Shown here one piece after another: positions 6,846-15,475 of a stretch of 64,000 nt of DNA. The notes under the pieces were generated by a model. It did not search any database, had not been told where the DNA came from, and was given only the letters and a program-made list of their open reading frames with translations. The translations under genes and the position numbers were made by a program. Source of the DNA: Parafrankia sp. EUN1f. GTDB lineage: Bacteria; Actinomycetota; Actinomycetes; Frankiales; Frankiaceae. The stretch is taken from NCBI RefSeq assembly GCF_000177675.1, contig NZ_ADGX01000028.1:1-64000 (forward strand). Reading direction: 5' to 3'. The first letter of the stretch is position 1. Each line of letters starts with the position of its first letter.

Positions 6846-8936
6846 GTGGACCGGGCCCGGGGGAGGCGGCGATGGGACGGCGTGGGCGGCATAGTGTCTG
6901 GCGTCGTGCTTCCTTCGCAACGGTCCGTTCTGCCCACCCGGGTGACCAGGCTGCACGCCCAGGTGGTCGCGCGGCTGACCGGCGCCGGGGAAGCCGCGCG
7001 GAGCCTGGCGTTCTTCGCCGACCAGGGCCGTGTCGTCACCGCCCTGGTCGGTCTGTCGGTCATCGGCTCGGTGGCGGTCGCGGCGGGCCCGTTCCTGCTG
7101 CGTCATCTGATCGACCGGTCCCTGCCCACCGGCCGGATCGAGGACCTGGTCGCCCCGGTGCTGCTGCTGTGCCTGCTACTGGTGTTCGAATCGGCGGTAC
7201 TGGCGACCCGGATGGCGCTGATCGCCAGGCTCGGCGCGGTGATCACGGTGCGGATGCGGCAGGCTGTCAACGCACGCCTGCAGCACCTTCCGTTCGGCTT
7301 CTTCCCGCGCAGCCAGCAGGGCGAGGTCATGACGGTGATGTCCACCGATGTGGTCTCCGCGCAGTACGCGATCTCGGCGATCGTGCAGGCGGTCGTCTGC
7401 CGGGTGGCGGACATCGCCGTCGGCCTGACCGTCGTGTTCGTGCTCGACTGGCGTCTCAGCCTCGCGGTGATGGTGTTCGCCCCGGCCACGCTGCTGATCA
7501 TGAAGGCGGGCCGGCGGCGTCTCGCGGTGCTGTCCCAGCGCCAGCGTGAGCTCGACGGCCAGCTGATGGCCCAGGTGGCGGACACCTCGTCCGTCTCGGG
7601 TGCCCTGCACGTCCGGCTGTTCGACCGGGCCGACTACGAGTGCGCCCGGTTCGAGGAGGCTGGCGAGGCCCTGCTGGCGGCGGCACGGGAACAGGCCCGG
7701 CTGACCTCCCGGGTACGGCTCGTGGTCAACCTCGGCATCGTCGCGACGATGATCGTCGTCGTCGCCCTGGGTGCCTGGCTGGTGTCGACCGGACGCACCA
7801 CGCTCGGCACCGTCGCGGCGCTCGGTGGTGCCCTGCTGGTCTCCTTCGGGCCGCTGGCGTCGGCGGTCGAGCTGAAGTCGGAGCTGTCGTCGGCCGGAGC
7901 CTCCTTCCGGCGGATCTTCGCCCTGCTCGACCTCCCCACCGACGGCGAGCCCGCCGGCATCGATCACAACGGCAGCAATCACAACAGCAGCAAACACAAC
8001 GGCAGCCTTCACCCTGGCAGTCTTCCCGCCGGCAGCCTTCCCGCGGGCGGAGCGCCCACCGCCCGTGCGGTGCCGCGGGCGGGAACGGTGGCCCGGGTCG
8101 TCGCCCGTGGGCCTGAGCCGGCGCGGCCGCAGACGAGGGCCCAGGCCCTTGACCTCAGCCTGGACGACGTCTGGTTCTCCTACGACCGGGCGACGCCGGA
8201 CCCCGACGGCGCTGCCTCCGGCCGCGCTGTGCCCGGTCAGGCGTCCGAGTATGAAGAGTGGAACCTGCGGGGTGTCACGTTGCGGGCGGCGGCCGGCACG
8301 ACCACGGCCGTCGTCGGCGCGAGCGGTGCCGGCAAGACGACCATCACCTATCTCGCGAGCGGCATCCACCGGTCCCAGCGCGGAAACGTCCGGCTCGGCG
8401 GGCGGGATCTGGCCGAGATGCCCGCCGCCGAGCTGCACGCGCTGGTCGGCGTCGTCCCGCAGGACCCGCACCTGTTCCATGACACCATCGCCGCCAACCT
8501 GCGCTACGGCAGGCTCGACGCCACCGATGACGAGCTGCGCGAGGCACTGGACGCGGCGCATCTCTCGGCACTGCTCGACCGCCTTCCCGACGGCCTGGCG
8601 ACCCGGGTCGGTGCCCGCGGCTACCGGCTTTCCGGAGGGGAGCGGCAACGGCTCGCCATCGCCCGGGTGCTGCTTCAGGCACCGCGGGTGCTGGTGCTCG
8701 ACGAGGCCACCTCCGCGCTGGACACGGTCTCCGAGGCGGCCGTGCGGGCCGCGCTCGACCGGCTTGCCATCGGCCGGACCTGCCTGGTGATCGCGCACCG
8801 CCTCTCCACGGTCCGCGACGCCGACCGCATCTACGTCATGGACCACGGCCGGGTCGTCGAGGAAGGCACCCACGGTGGGCTGCTCGCCGACGGCGGCGCC
8901 TACTCGCGGCTATACGGAGCGGTCGGCGCCGGCTGA
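6846..8936 (+). CDS. ABC exporter, fused membrane and ATPase domains
   Basis: About 696 residues in half-transporter layout: a six-helix membrane domain (about 55-360), then an ATPase domain. The ATPase has Walker A GASGAGKTT (about 490), Q-loop VVPQD, signature LSGGERQR, Walker B VLVLDEATSALD and H-loop IAHRLST. A His/Asn/Ser/Gly and Pro/Gly-rich linker (about 376-405) separates the domains and contains short repeats. It probably acts as a homodimer exporting the product of the adjacent cluster or a lipid-linked intermediate. The GTG at 6846 gives the longest frame; GTG codons at 6897 and 6906 are also plausible because the first 20 residues are Arg-rich and unlike the family. It follows the A-T-TE gene by 39 bases in the same direction, and its last 27 bases overlap the converging regulator gene. 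Confidence 0.88.
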   Translation: MDRARGRRRWDGVGGIVSGVVLPSQRSVLPTRVTRLHAQVVARLTGAGEAARSLAFFADQGRVVTALVGLSVIGSVAVAAGPFLLRHLIDRSLPTGRIEDLVAPVLLLCLLLVFESAVLATRMALIARLGAVITVRMRQAVNARLQHLPFGFFPRSQQGEVMTVMSTDVVSAQYAISAIVQAVVCRVADIAVGLTVVFVLDWRLSLAVMVFAPATLLIMKAGRRRLAVLSQRQRELDGQLMAQVADTSSVSGALHVRLFDRADYECARFEEAGEALLAAAREQARLTSRVRLVVNLGIVATMIVVVALGAWLVSTGRTTLGTVAALGGALLVSFGPLASAVELKSELSSAGASFRRIFALLDLPTDGEPAGIDHNGSNHNSSKHNGSLHPGSLPAGSLPAGGAPTARAVPRAGTVARVVARGPEPARPQTRAQALDLSLDDVWFSYDRATPDPDGAASGRAVPGQASEYEEWNLRGVTLRAAAGTTTAVVGASGAGKTTITYLASGIHRSQRGNVRLGGRDLAEMPAAELHALVGVVPQDPHLFHDTIAANLRYGRLDATDDELREALDAAHLSALLDRLPDGLATRVGARGYRLSGGERQRLAIARVLLQAPRVLVLDEATSALDTVSEAAVRAALDRLAIGRTCLVIAHRLSTVRDADRIYVMDHGRVVEEGTHGGLLADGGAYSRLYGAVGAG

Positions 8937-9647
8937 CTCGCCATGTGCTGGCCTGTCTGACCTGTCCGGGTCTGGCGCACCGTGGGCCGGCGCACCGTGG
9001 GCCGGCTCGCCGCGGGCTGGCTCGCCGTGGGCCGAGGACGCCCTCGCCGGCCGGGCCCGGACGTGCAGGCGCTCGCCCTGCGGCCCGAAGATGCTGATCG
9101 CCTCCACCGGGCCGGGCCCCGGATTGCTGAAAGCGTGCGGGAGGTGGGTGTCGAACTCCGCCACCTCACCGGCCGTCAGCACGACGGTCTGGCTGCCCAG
9201 AGTCAGCCGCAGCCGCCCGGCGAGCACGTAGACCCACTCGTATCCCTCGTGGCTCTGCGGCTCCTCCGCGCAGACGGGCCACCCCGCCGGAATGATCATT
9301 TTGAATGCCTGCAGCCCGCCGGGGCGCCTGGTCAGCGGGACGAAGGCGAGCCCGGCCCGCTCGACCGGCCGGGGCAGCACCCGGGGGTCCGCGCCGGGAC
9401 GAAATCCGATCAGTTCGTCCAGAGGGGTCTGGTAGGCACGGGCAAGCGGAAGCAGCAGTTCCAGTGTGAGCCGGCGCTGGCCGGACTCCAGACGGGACAG
9501 CGTGCTGACCGAGATGCCGGTGCTGCGCGACACCTCGGGGAGTGTCCGGCCGCGCTGCCTGCGCAGCGCGCGCAGGCGTGGCCCCACGGCGGCGAGGACC
9601 AGGTTCACATCCTGTTCCTGTTCCGGTTCCGGGCTCTCGGGGGGCAC
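8910..9647 (-). CDS. XRE-family regulator with C-terminal cupin domain
   Basis: A 245-residue protein. The N-terminal helix-turn-helix (about 20-75) contains RLRALRRQRGRTLPEVSRSTGISVSTLSRLESGQR. The cupin domain (about 105-190) contains SHEGYEWVYVLAGRLRLTLG and the closing HLPHAFSNPG. Such regulators bind a small ligand in the cupin and often control metabolite or transport genes. The last 40 or so residues are a repeat rich in His-Gly-Glu/Ala-Pro that overlaps the end of the ABC gene on the other strand. The GTG at 9647 gives the longest frame; a GTG 14 codons further in is possible. It may control the adenylation/exporter operon, but no operator was identified. Confidence 0.85.
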   Translation of the reverse strand: MPPESPEPEQEQDVNLVLAAVGPRLRALRRQRGRTLPEVSRSTGISVSTLSRLESGQRRLTLELLLPLARAYQTPLDELIGFRPGADPRVLPRPVERAGLAFVPLTRRPGGLQAFKMIIPAGWPVCAEEPQSHEGYEWVYVLAGRLRLTLGSQTVVLTAGEVAEFDTHLPHAFSNPGPGPVEAISIFGPQGERLHVRARPARASSAHGEPARGEPAHGAPAHGAPDPDRSDRPAHGESAGADRSV

Positions 9648-10184
9648 ACCCCATTCTGACCGCGGACGAGGTGCGTGAAGCGGCCGCGATCCCGGCGCGG
9701 TCGGCCCGGTGTTCCTCGGCCGCCGCCGTGGCGCGGATCACGATGCCTGGTGGCGCCCAGGTGCCCCGGCCGGCGCGGCGCGGGCCGGTGGGAGCCAAGG
9801 GTGTGCGACAGGTAGCGGATAGTGTTCTCCGGTGGCGCCGGTGGTGGCCCTGCGGCGGCTGGGGGAATGGTTCCGCCCCCGGTTGGATGCGGCGGTCCCG
9901 GCGGTCAAGTGGGGCCGCCGAACACGGCGCCGCGCTGCGTCGTTCTTCCTTGCGGCGGCGTGTTCGGCCGGCGCCGCAATGGGTGCGTCCAGGCTTGTTT
10001 CGAATACGGAGCGGAGAATTTCCAGGGAAGCCCTCCGGACCTTCTACAAGCGAGTAGATGTACCCGTCCCTAACGTCAGGGTATTGACGTGGGATTGGTG
10101 GTGGGTGCCGATCGATAGCCCAGGCATCGGTACTACCATGAGCCTCCCGGAGATACATGGCCTGACGGTCGCCTGGAGTTGTGC
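9648..10184. other. Spacer without a recognisable gene
   Basis: A spacer of 537 bases between the XRE-cupin regulator and the glycosyltransferase. One plus-strand frame from a GTG near 9832 stays open into the glycosyltransferase gene and would begin with a basic, partly hydrophobic peptide. It matches nothing I know and ends inside the next gene, so I do not call it. GC content drops over the last 200 bases, as expected for a promoter region. Confidence 0.5.
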
Positions 10185-11420
10185 ATGCGGATTGCTTTTT
10201 TGTGCGAGCAGTACCCACCAGTCATCTGGGATGGTGCCGGTGTGTATACGCACGACATCGCGCACGCGTTGGCGCGGCGGGGGCACGAGGTTCATGTGCT
10301 GTGCACGCAGGGGCGCGCTGTTCGTGATGATGTCTTCGACGGCGTGCACGTTCATCGCCGTCCGTTGCTGCGGGCGCCGGTAACGCGCTACCTCGGGCCC
10401 GCCGCAAAACTGATCACCGGTCGGGACCACCCGCGGGATTCGTTGTCGCTGCGGGCCTCACTGGCCGTGTCGTACGGGTTCTGGCTGCGCCAGAGCGGGA
10501 TCAGGCCCGACGTCATCGAGACCCAGGACGGCGAGACACGCGGTCTGTTCACCGCGCTGGGCCGGCGTACCCCGCTGGTGATCCACCTCCACACGCCCAC
10601 GATGATGGACGTCCGGATGCGTGATCCGGAGCTGACCCGCAAGGGTGAGATCGCGGACAGGGTCGACCGGTTCTCGGCGCTGCGCGCCGACGCGCGGACC
10701 TCGCCGTCGCAGCTTCTCGTCGACACACTGCGCGACCTCGACTGGCTGCGGCCGGACACCGACGTCGACGTGATTCCGTACCCGTTCGAGAACGCGTCGT
10801 TCGCCGAGGTTCCGACGGCGGAGCACACCGGGCCCAACCTCGTGGTCGTGGGGCGCCTGGAATGGCGCAAGGGCCTCGACGTGCTGCTCGACGCGGCGTC
10901 CCGCCTGCAGAAGCGGGGAATCGACGCCAAGGTCATCTTCGTCGGGAAGTCGTCCGGCCGGGTCGACGGCGTCGAGACCGGGACCTGGCTGGAGCGCAGG
11001 GCTGCTGAGCTGGGCGTTCCGGTCCGCTTCGACGGCCACGTGGCGCGCACCGATCTCCCCGGCCTCTACGGGGAGGCGCGCGTGGTCGTGGTGCCGAGCC
11101 GGTTCGAGAGCTTCTCCATCGCGGGGCTGGAGGGTATGGCCTCCGCGCGCCCGGTGGTCGCCACCGCGACGACCGGCGTCTCGACCTGGGTGGCCCGCTG
11201 GAACGGCGGCGCCGTCGTGCCGCCGGAGAATCCGGACGCGATGGCCGATGCGTTGGAGCCGTTCCTGACAGACGCAGCTCACGCGGCCACGGTCGGTCTG
11301 CGCGGGCGGGCGGGCACCGCCGAACTCAACCCCGACGTCATCGCGGCACGCCGCGAGGAGGTATACCTCAAGGCAATCGCTCGTCACCAGGTTCACGGTC
11401 CGACCCGAGGCCGCGGCTAG
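10185..11420 (+). CDS. GT4-family glycosyltransferase
   Basis: A 411-residue GT-B enzyme. The N-terminal acceptor domain starts MRIAFLCEQYPP and has the G-rich loop DGAGVYTHDIAHAL. The C-terminal donor domain has VVVGRLEWRKGLDVLL and the GT4 E-x7-E motif in PSRFESFSIAGLEGMA. It uses a nucleotide sugar; donor and acceptor are not visible. The next gene makes UDP-xylose, so xylosyl or another pentosyl transfer is possible. The ATG at 10185 has a GGAG-type ribosome site just upstream. Whether it belongs to the metabolite cluster or to cell-envelope glycan synthesis is undecided. Confidence 0.88.
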   Translation: MRIAFLCEQYPPVIWDGAGVYTHDIAHALARRGHEVHVLCTQGRAVRDDVFDGVHVHRRPLLRAPVTRYLGPAAKLITGRDHPRDSLSLRASLAVSYGFWLRQSGIRPDVIETQDGETRGLFTALGRRTPLVIHLHTPTMMDVRMRDPELTRKGEIADRVDRFSALRADARTSPSQLLVDTLRDLDWLRPDTDVDVIPYPFENASFAEVPTAEHTGPNLVVVGRLEWRKGLDVLLDAASRLQKRGIDAKVIFVGKSSGRVDGVETGTWLERRAAELGVPVRFDGHVARTDLPGLYGEARVVVVPSRFESFSIAGLEGMASARPVVATATTGVSTWVARWNGGAVVPPENPDAMADALEPFLTDAAHAATVGLRGRAGTAELNPDVIAARREEVYLKAIARHQVHGPTRGRG

Positions 11421-11540
11421 AGCGTCTCGTGGTTCGGGCCCACCGGACGCCCCGCTGCTGTGGCTGACTGGTGACTGGCAGTAGGTGCCAGGCAGTCCGT
11501 CGGAATTTGTTTGAGTAGACAGTACTGGGGGTTTTCGGTT

Positions 11541-12524
11541 ATGCGTGTCGTCGTCGCGGGAGGCGCGGGCTTTCTTGGAAGTCATCTGTGTGATCGGCTG
11601 CTTGACGACGGTGAGGAAGTCGTCTGCGTCGACAACTACCTGACCGGCAGGAAGAACAACATCGAGCACCTGCTCGGCCGGCCCGGCTTCGAGCTGCTTG
11701 AGCAGGATGTCTCCGAGCAGATGACCGTGCCGGGTACGGTCGACGCAATCCTGGAGTTCGCGTCGCCGGCGTCGCCGCTCGACTACGCGAGATATCCCAT
11801 CGAGACGCTGAAGGCGGGTTCGCACGGCACCCTCCACGCCCTGGACCTCGCTCGCAGCAAGGGCGCGCGTTTCCTGCTCGCCTCCACCTCGGAGGTCTAC
11901 GGCGACCCGTTGGTGCACCCGCAGGAGGAGTCCTACTGGGGGCACGTCAACCCGATCGGGCCGCGCAGCATGTACGACGAGGCGAAGCGTTTCGCCGAGG
12001 CCCTGACCACCGCGTACCGCAATCGGCACGGGATCGACACGGCGATCATCCGGATTTTCAACACCTACGGCCCGCGGATGCGGACCGATGACGGCCGGGC
12101 CATTCCCGCGTTCGTCTCGCAGGCCCTGCGCGGTGAGCCCGTCACGGTGGCCGGGGACGGTATGCAGACTCGTTCGGTCTGTTACGTCGACGACCTCGTC
12201 GAAGGCATCGTGCGGATGCTGCGCAGCGGTCTGCCCGGTCCCGTGAACCTCGGTAACCCGCATGAGATGTCCATCATCGACACCGCTCGGCTCGTGGTCG
12301 AGCTCATCGGCGCCGACGTGCCCATCAAGTTCATTCCCCGGCCCGGTGACGACCCCATGGTGCGTCGGCCGGACATCACCCTCGCGCGGCGGCAGCTCGA
12401 CTGGGAGCCGGTGATCGACGTGCGTGACGGTCTGCTGCGGACCATCGAATGGTTCGCGAGCGAGCTCGGCGCCGGCCCCGTGCCGGGGGCCGCTGCCGGT
12501 GCCGCTGTGGCGCCCGTGGCCTGA
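11541..12524 (+). CDS. UDP-glucuronate decarboxylase (UDP-xylose synthase)
   Basis: A 327-residue short-chain dehydrogenase-type sugar nucleotide enzyme. It has the NAD-binding [10 protein letters not shown] at the N-terminus, [10 protein letters not shown], and the catalytic YDEAK with RFAEAL. The combination of [16 protein letters not shown], the YxxxK context and a family-sized length matches UXS enzymes, which convert UDP-glucuronate to UDP-xylose via a 4-keto intermediate. A dTDP-glucose 4,6-dehydratase-like role is less likely. The ATG at 11541 has GGGGG about seven bases upstream. It lies 120 bases after the glycosyltransferase, in the same direction. The C-terminal 20 residues are Ala/Gly/Pro-rich. 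Confidence 0.85.
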   Translation: MRVVVAGGAGFLGSHLCDRLLDDGEEVVCVDNYLTGRKNNIEHLLGRPGFELLEQDVSEQMTVPGTVDAILEFASPASPLDYARYPIETLKAGSHGTLHALDLARSKGARFLLASTSEVYGDPLVHPQEESYWGHVNPIGPRSMYDEAKRFAEALTTAYRNRHGIDTAIIRIFNTYGPRMRTDDGRAIPAFVSQALRGEPVTVAGDGMQTRSVCYVDDLVEGIVRMLRSGLPGPVNLGNPHEMSIIDTARLVVELIGADVPIKFIPRPGDDPMVRRPDITLARRQLDWEPVIDVRDGLLRTIEWFASELGAGPVPGAAAGAAVAPVA

Positions 12525-12666
12525 GACGAGGCCTTCGAACGGCGGGCTTGGCGGGGTCGCCGGGGTCGGGCGGGCCGGGGTCGGGCCCGCCGGTGGCGGT
12601 TGCCAGCCAGTGACCGTTGCCACCCGGTCCTGGCGCTGGGGTCGCCTGACCGTGGGGCGGCTGAAC

Positions 12667-12713
12667 GGGTAGGCAGCCGGCCGGTGTCGTCAGCGCGGGC
12701 CTGCTGCCTACCC
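12667..12713. terminator. Hairpin downstream of the UDP-xylose synthase gene
   Basis: Perfect ten-base arms GGGTAGGCAG and CTGCCTACCC are separated by 27 bases, which also contain GGCCGGCC. No T-run follows, as is usual in high-GC actinomycetes. It probably ends the glycosyltransferase/UXS transcript. Confidence 0.5.
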
Positions 12714-12812
12714 GGACCCATCACCCGGCCACCCACCGGGCATCCCGCACCGCCGCGAAGCGCCAGCAATCGTTGCAAGCGGCGCAAAAGGGATGCAGAG
12801 CCGCTTGGCAAT

Positions 12813-12866
12813 CCGCAAGAGTGAAGGATTCTGGTTGTCGGAACGACCAAGATCCTTCACTCTTCG
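12813..12866. repeat. Dispersed palindromic element, copy B
   Basis: Left arm CCGCAAGAGTGAAGGAT and right arm ATCCTTCACTCTTCGG are almost fully complementary, with an inner TGGTTGT/ACGACCA stem. It shares the core layout (G)AGGAT-n-TGG...CGACCA-n-ATCC(T) with copies A, C, D and E. Confidence 0.8.
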
Positions 12867-13375
12867 GCTCGCCCATTCGGGCCGCCGCGTTCGTGGGCCG
12901 AGCCGCGTTCGTGGAGTGCGAGCCGTGTGAACCTCACCCGCACGAACGGCTAACGATCTTTATCGGTGCTGTTCTGCGCTGTTCTGCGACTGTGAGACCG
13001 GCCGCTTCGGCCACGCGCGGCGACGGAGAAAATCGTGGTTGGCCGGTCGGACGAACGTCGGACCCAGCCTCCGGCCCCAGCACGGAAGCAGTCTGACCCA
13101 CCCCACGTAGCCCCGCGGGTCACCATGCCGCCAGGTGACAAGCTCCACGCCGTCGGCCGCCACCGCCGCTCCGAGAGCGCCTCGCCCACGTTACCGCCAC
13201 CGCCCGCGCTCAGTCTCCAGGGCCCGCGCGACAGCCCCGCCACGCGGCCCAGCCGGCCGGCCGGCCATCCAGACCAATCCGACGACCTCCGGGCAAAACG
13301 CGATCATGTAAGGGCCCTGGGCACTCCAGGTGGCGGGTTTTCCACGGTTCTCTTTGCCAAATGTTTTCTACGTCT
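12867..13375. other. Spacer without a recognisable gene
   Basis: About 500 bases between palindromic element B and the end of the Crp/Fnr gene. The 13-base unit GCCGCGTTCGTGG occurs twice near 12890-12915. Open frames here look like GC-rich accidents. Just left of the regulator gene the sequence becomes T-rich on the plus strand (around 13335-13375). Confidence 0.5.
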
Positions 13376-14092
13376 TCAGCTTCCGGACCCACCGGGTCGA
13401 TTGTTGTTTCCGAAAGCCACTCGTTCGAGGCCCTCGAGGTCCAGGACGATGACCCGTCGGTAGCCGACGTCCACGACCTGCATGTTCCGTAGCTCGGCGA
13501 GCGCACGGTTGACCGATCGCTCGTCGGCGGCGACCAGTGCCGCGAGCTCGGGCTGGCTCAGACCGACGGCGAGCTGTACCCCGCGGGCGGCGGGCCGACC
13601 CCAGAGGGTGGCCAGCTCGATGAGCACCCGGGCGAGGCGGCCACGGACGGAGCCGTCGACATGCTCCACCCTGCGCCGGATCGAGTTGCGCAGCTTGTTC
13701 GCGACCAGCTCGGCGACCGCGAAAGCGGCGGGCGGATTCTGTTCGAGGAACGATCGAAAGGCTGCGGCGCTCATCGCCCGACCCACCACGGGGCCGGCTG
13801 CCGTGGCGGTTCCGGTGTGAGTGTCCTGCTCCATCGCGCTGATCTCGCCCAGGATGTCACCCCGTGACCTGATGACCAGGAAGGCGAGCCTGTTCTCCTC
13901 GCCGTTGGCGGTGATCTTCACGAAGCCGTCCAGAATCAGGATGACCTCGCCGTATGGCTCGGCCTCCCGCATCAGCATCTCACCGTGTGGGTAGTGGCGT
14001 ATCCCACCGAGGGCGAGAAGCTGCTGGCGCAGCGCCGGGTTCAGCCGGGCGGGCAGGGTGCCCGGCGGAAAGGGTCGAGAATCCTCAGGCAA
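13376..14092 (-). CDS. Crp/Fnr-family transcription regulator
   Basis: A 238-residue protein. The N-terminal cyclic-nucleotide-type beta-barrel (about 20-130) contains GEVILILDGFVKI and GDILGEISAM. The C-terminal winged helix has GLSQPELAALVAADERSVNRALAEL as the recognition region. I do not see the Cys pattern of an FNR iron-sulfur cluster. The start is a TTG at 14092, supported by a near-consensus ribosome site AAAGGAGG seven bases upstream. It is transcribed away from the copper genes from a shared 318-base spacer, so it could influence them. The signal it senses is unknown. Confidence 0.88.
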   Translation of the reverse strand: MPEDSRPFPPGTLPARLNPALRQQLLALGGIRHYPHGEMLMREAEPYGEVILILDGFVKITANGEENRLAFLVIRSRGDILGEISAMEQDTHTGTATAAGPVVGRAMSAAAFRSFLEQNPPAAFAVAELVANKLRNSIRRRVEHVDGSVRGRLARVLIELATLWGRPAARGVQLAVGLSQPELAALVAADERSVNRALAELRNMQVVDVGYRRVIVLDLEGLERVAFGNNNRPGGSGS

Positions 14093-14346
14093 AGGAATGC
14101 CCTCCTTTGACCCCGGGCCTCCGTGCCCGGAACGTCGGAGGTTCCTATTGTCGTTCGCCGGGGGCCCGGGCGTCCTGTGTTAGTACCGAGCGGGACAGTG
14201 CGTTGTCCTTTCCCTGCCGGCCGGAACCTGCCGCGATGCCGCTTCCGGCGCAGCCCGGCCGCCCGGCGGGCACGGCGGCCGGAGCGCCCGAGGCGCCGTC
14301 CGAAGGTGTGAGAGTGCCGCCACCGATCCGCGCGTATCGTTGACCT

Positions 14347-14363
14347 ATACCCCCTGGGGGTAT
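14347..14363. promoter_or_regulatory. CsoR-type copper operator candidate
   Basis: ATACCCCCTGGGGGTAT is a perfect 8+1+8 inverted repeat. It has the form of operators bound by CsoR/DUF156 repressors (A/T-rich ends flanking C-run and G-run). It lies 47 bases before the start of a His-rich protein gene that precedes a copper ATPase gene. No csoR gene is in the window, so the repressor would act from elsewhere. Confidence 0.7.
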
Positions 14364-14410
14364 GTACCGTACGGACGAGTAGTTCGCTAACCCGCGCGAA
14401 GGGACGCACG

Positions 14411-15433
14411 ATGAACGCTATGACCCGGATCGGCGGGTTCGGCCTCGCGTTGGCTGTGCTCTTCGGTGTCTCCTATGTGGTCGGGACGACGATCGGACCG
14501 TCGCAGGACTCGGCGGGGCCAGCCGGCGGCGCCGGTCAGGGGATCTCCGCCGGGGCGGGGGGCGCCGCGGGCGGCACCGGCGACGGTGCGGCCGCCGCGG
14601 ATGGCCTGGCCATCTCCGCCGGCGGCTACACGCTCGATCCCGATGAGCTCACCTGGCCCGCCGGGCGCTCGAGTGCCTACAAGTTCCGCATCCTCGGTGC
14701 CGACGGCCGACCCGTGACGGCCTTCACCCGCGCCCACGACGCCGACCTCCACCTGATCGTCGTCCGGCGGGATCTCACCGGCTACCAGCACCTGCACCCG
14801 ACCCGTGACGCCGCCGGAACGTGGAGCGTCCCGCTCCGGCTGGCCGCGGCGGGCGTCTACCGGGTGTTCGTGGACTTCGTCCCGGCGTCGACGGGAACCG
14901 GGAGCCACACCGGAGCGACGAACGGGATCACGCTGGGTGCCGACCTCACTGTGGCCGGCGACCTTCGTCCCGCTGTACTCCCCGAGCTGACACGTAATGT
15001 GACGCTGGCGGGCGGTTACAGCGTGACGATGCAGGGGCGGGTGGAGTCGGGTGAATCGAGCACCCTCGCCTTCACGGTCGCGCACAACGGGCGGCCGGTC
15101 ACCGATCTTGAAACGTACCTCGGCGCGCTCGGTCATCTGGTGGTGATCCGCCAGGGTGATCTCGCCTACCTGCACGTACATCCGGGCGACGGAGGCAGCG
15201 AAAACGACGGCGACGGCCATGTCCACGCCGACGGTGCGACGGCCGCGGCGGACGAAAGCCCGGAGCTGTCCTTCGCGACGCGGTTTCCGTCGGCCGGCTC
15301 CTACCGGCTCTACCTCGACTTCAAGCATGGCGGGCAGGTACGTACCGCCGAGATCACGATGGACGTCGCGGCGGGCCGGACCACCAGCCCGACCCGGCCC
15401 GCGGGAACAGCCACGCCAGCGCACGTGCACTGA
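14411..15433 (+). CDS. Membrane-anchored His-rich protein of copper locus
   Basis: A 340-residue protein. The N-terminal hydrophobic segment GGFGLALAVLFGVSYVVGTTIG (about 8-29) looks like an uncleaved anchor; there is no lipobox Cys. A Gly/Ala-rich linker follows, then two similar beta-sandwich-like units. Unit one contains ADLHLIVVRRDLTGYQHLHP and unit two LGHLVVIRQGDLAYLHVHPGD; both are followed by sequence ending YRVFVDF or YRLYLDF. The HLHP/HVHP stretches and a later GHVHADG suggest metal binding, probably copper, outside the membrane. The family resembles uncharacterised actinobacterial proteins next to copper ATPases. GAAGGGA lies ahead of the ATG. It follows the CsoR-type palindrome and precedes copA by 42 bases, so it is likely copper-induced. 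Confidence 0.72.
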   Translation: MNAMTRIGGFGLALAVLFGVSYVVGTTIGPSQDSAGPAGGAGQGISAGAGGAAGGTGDGAAAADGLAISAGGYTLDPDELTWPAGRSSAYKFRILGADGRPVTAFTRAHDADLHLIVVRRDLTGYQHLHPTRDAAGTWSVPLRLAAAGVYRVFVDFVPASTGTGSHTGATNGITLGADLTVAGDLRPAVLPELTRNVTLAGGYSVTMQGRVESGESSTLAFTVAHNGRPVTDLETYLGALGHLVVIRQGDLAYLHVHPGDGGSENDGDGHVHADGATAAADESPELSFATRFPSAGSYRLYLDFKHGGQVRTAEITMDVAAGRTTSPTRPAGTATPAHVH

Positions 15434-15475
15434 CCCTGACCCTGCCCCCCACTCCATGTCCCTTTGGGAGATCCG

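Noticed and set aside
10084-10118. TTGACG-based promoter before the glycosyltransferase
   Set aside because: No acceptable -10 element at 16-18 bases; the nearest candidate is spaced too far.
9832-10383. Small basic protein gene before the glycosyltransferase
   Set aside because: The frame ends well inside the glycosyltransferase gene and resembles no family; only its first part could be coding.
10458-12623. A 721-codon minus-strand frame over the glycosyltransferase and UXS genes
   Set aside because: Both plus-strand genes have clear enzyme motifs; the antisense frame has none.
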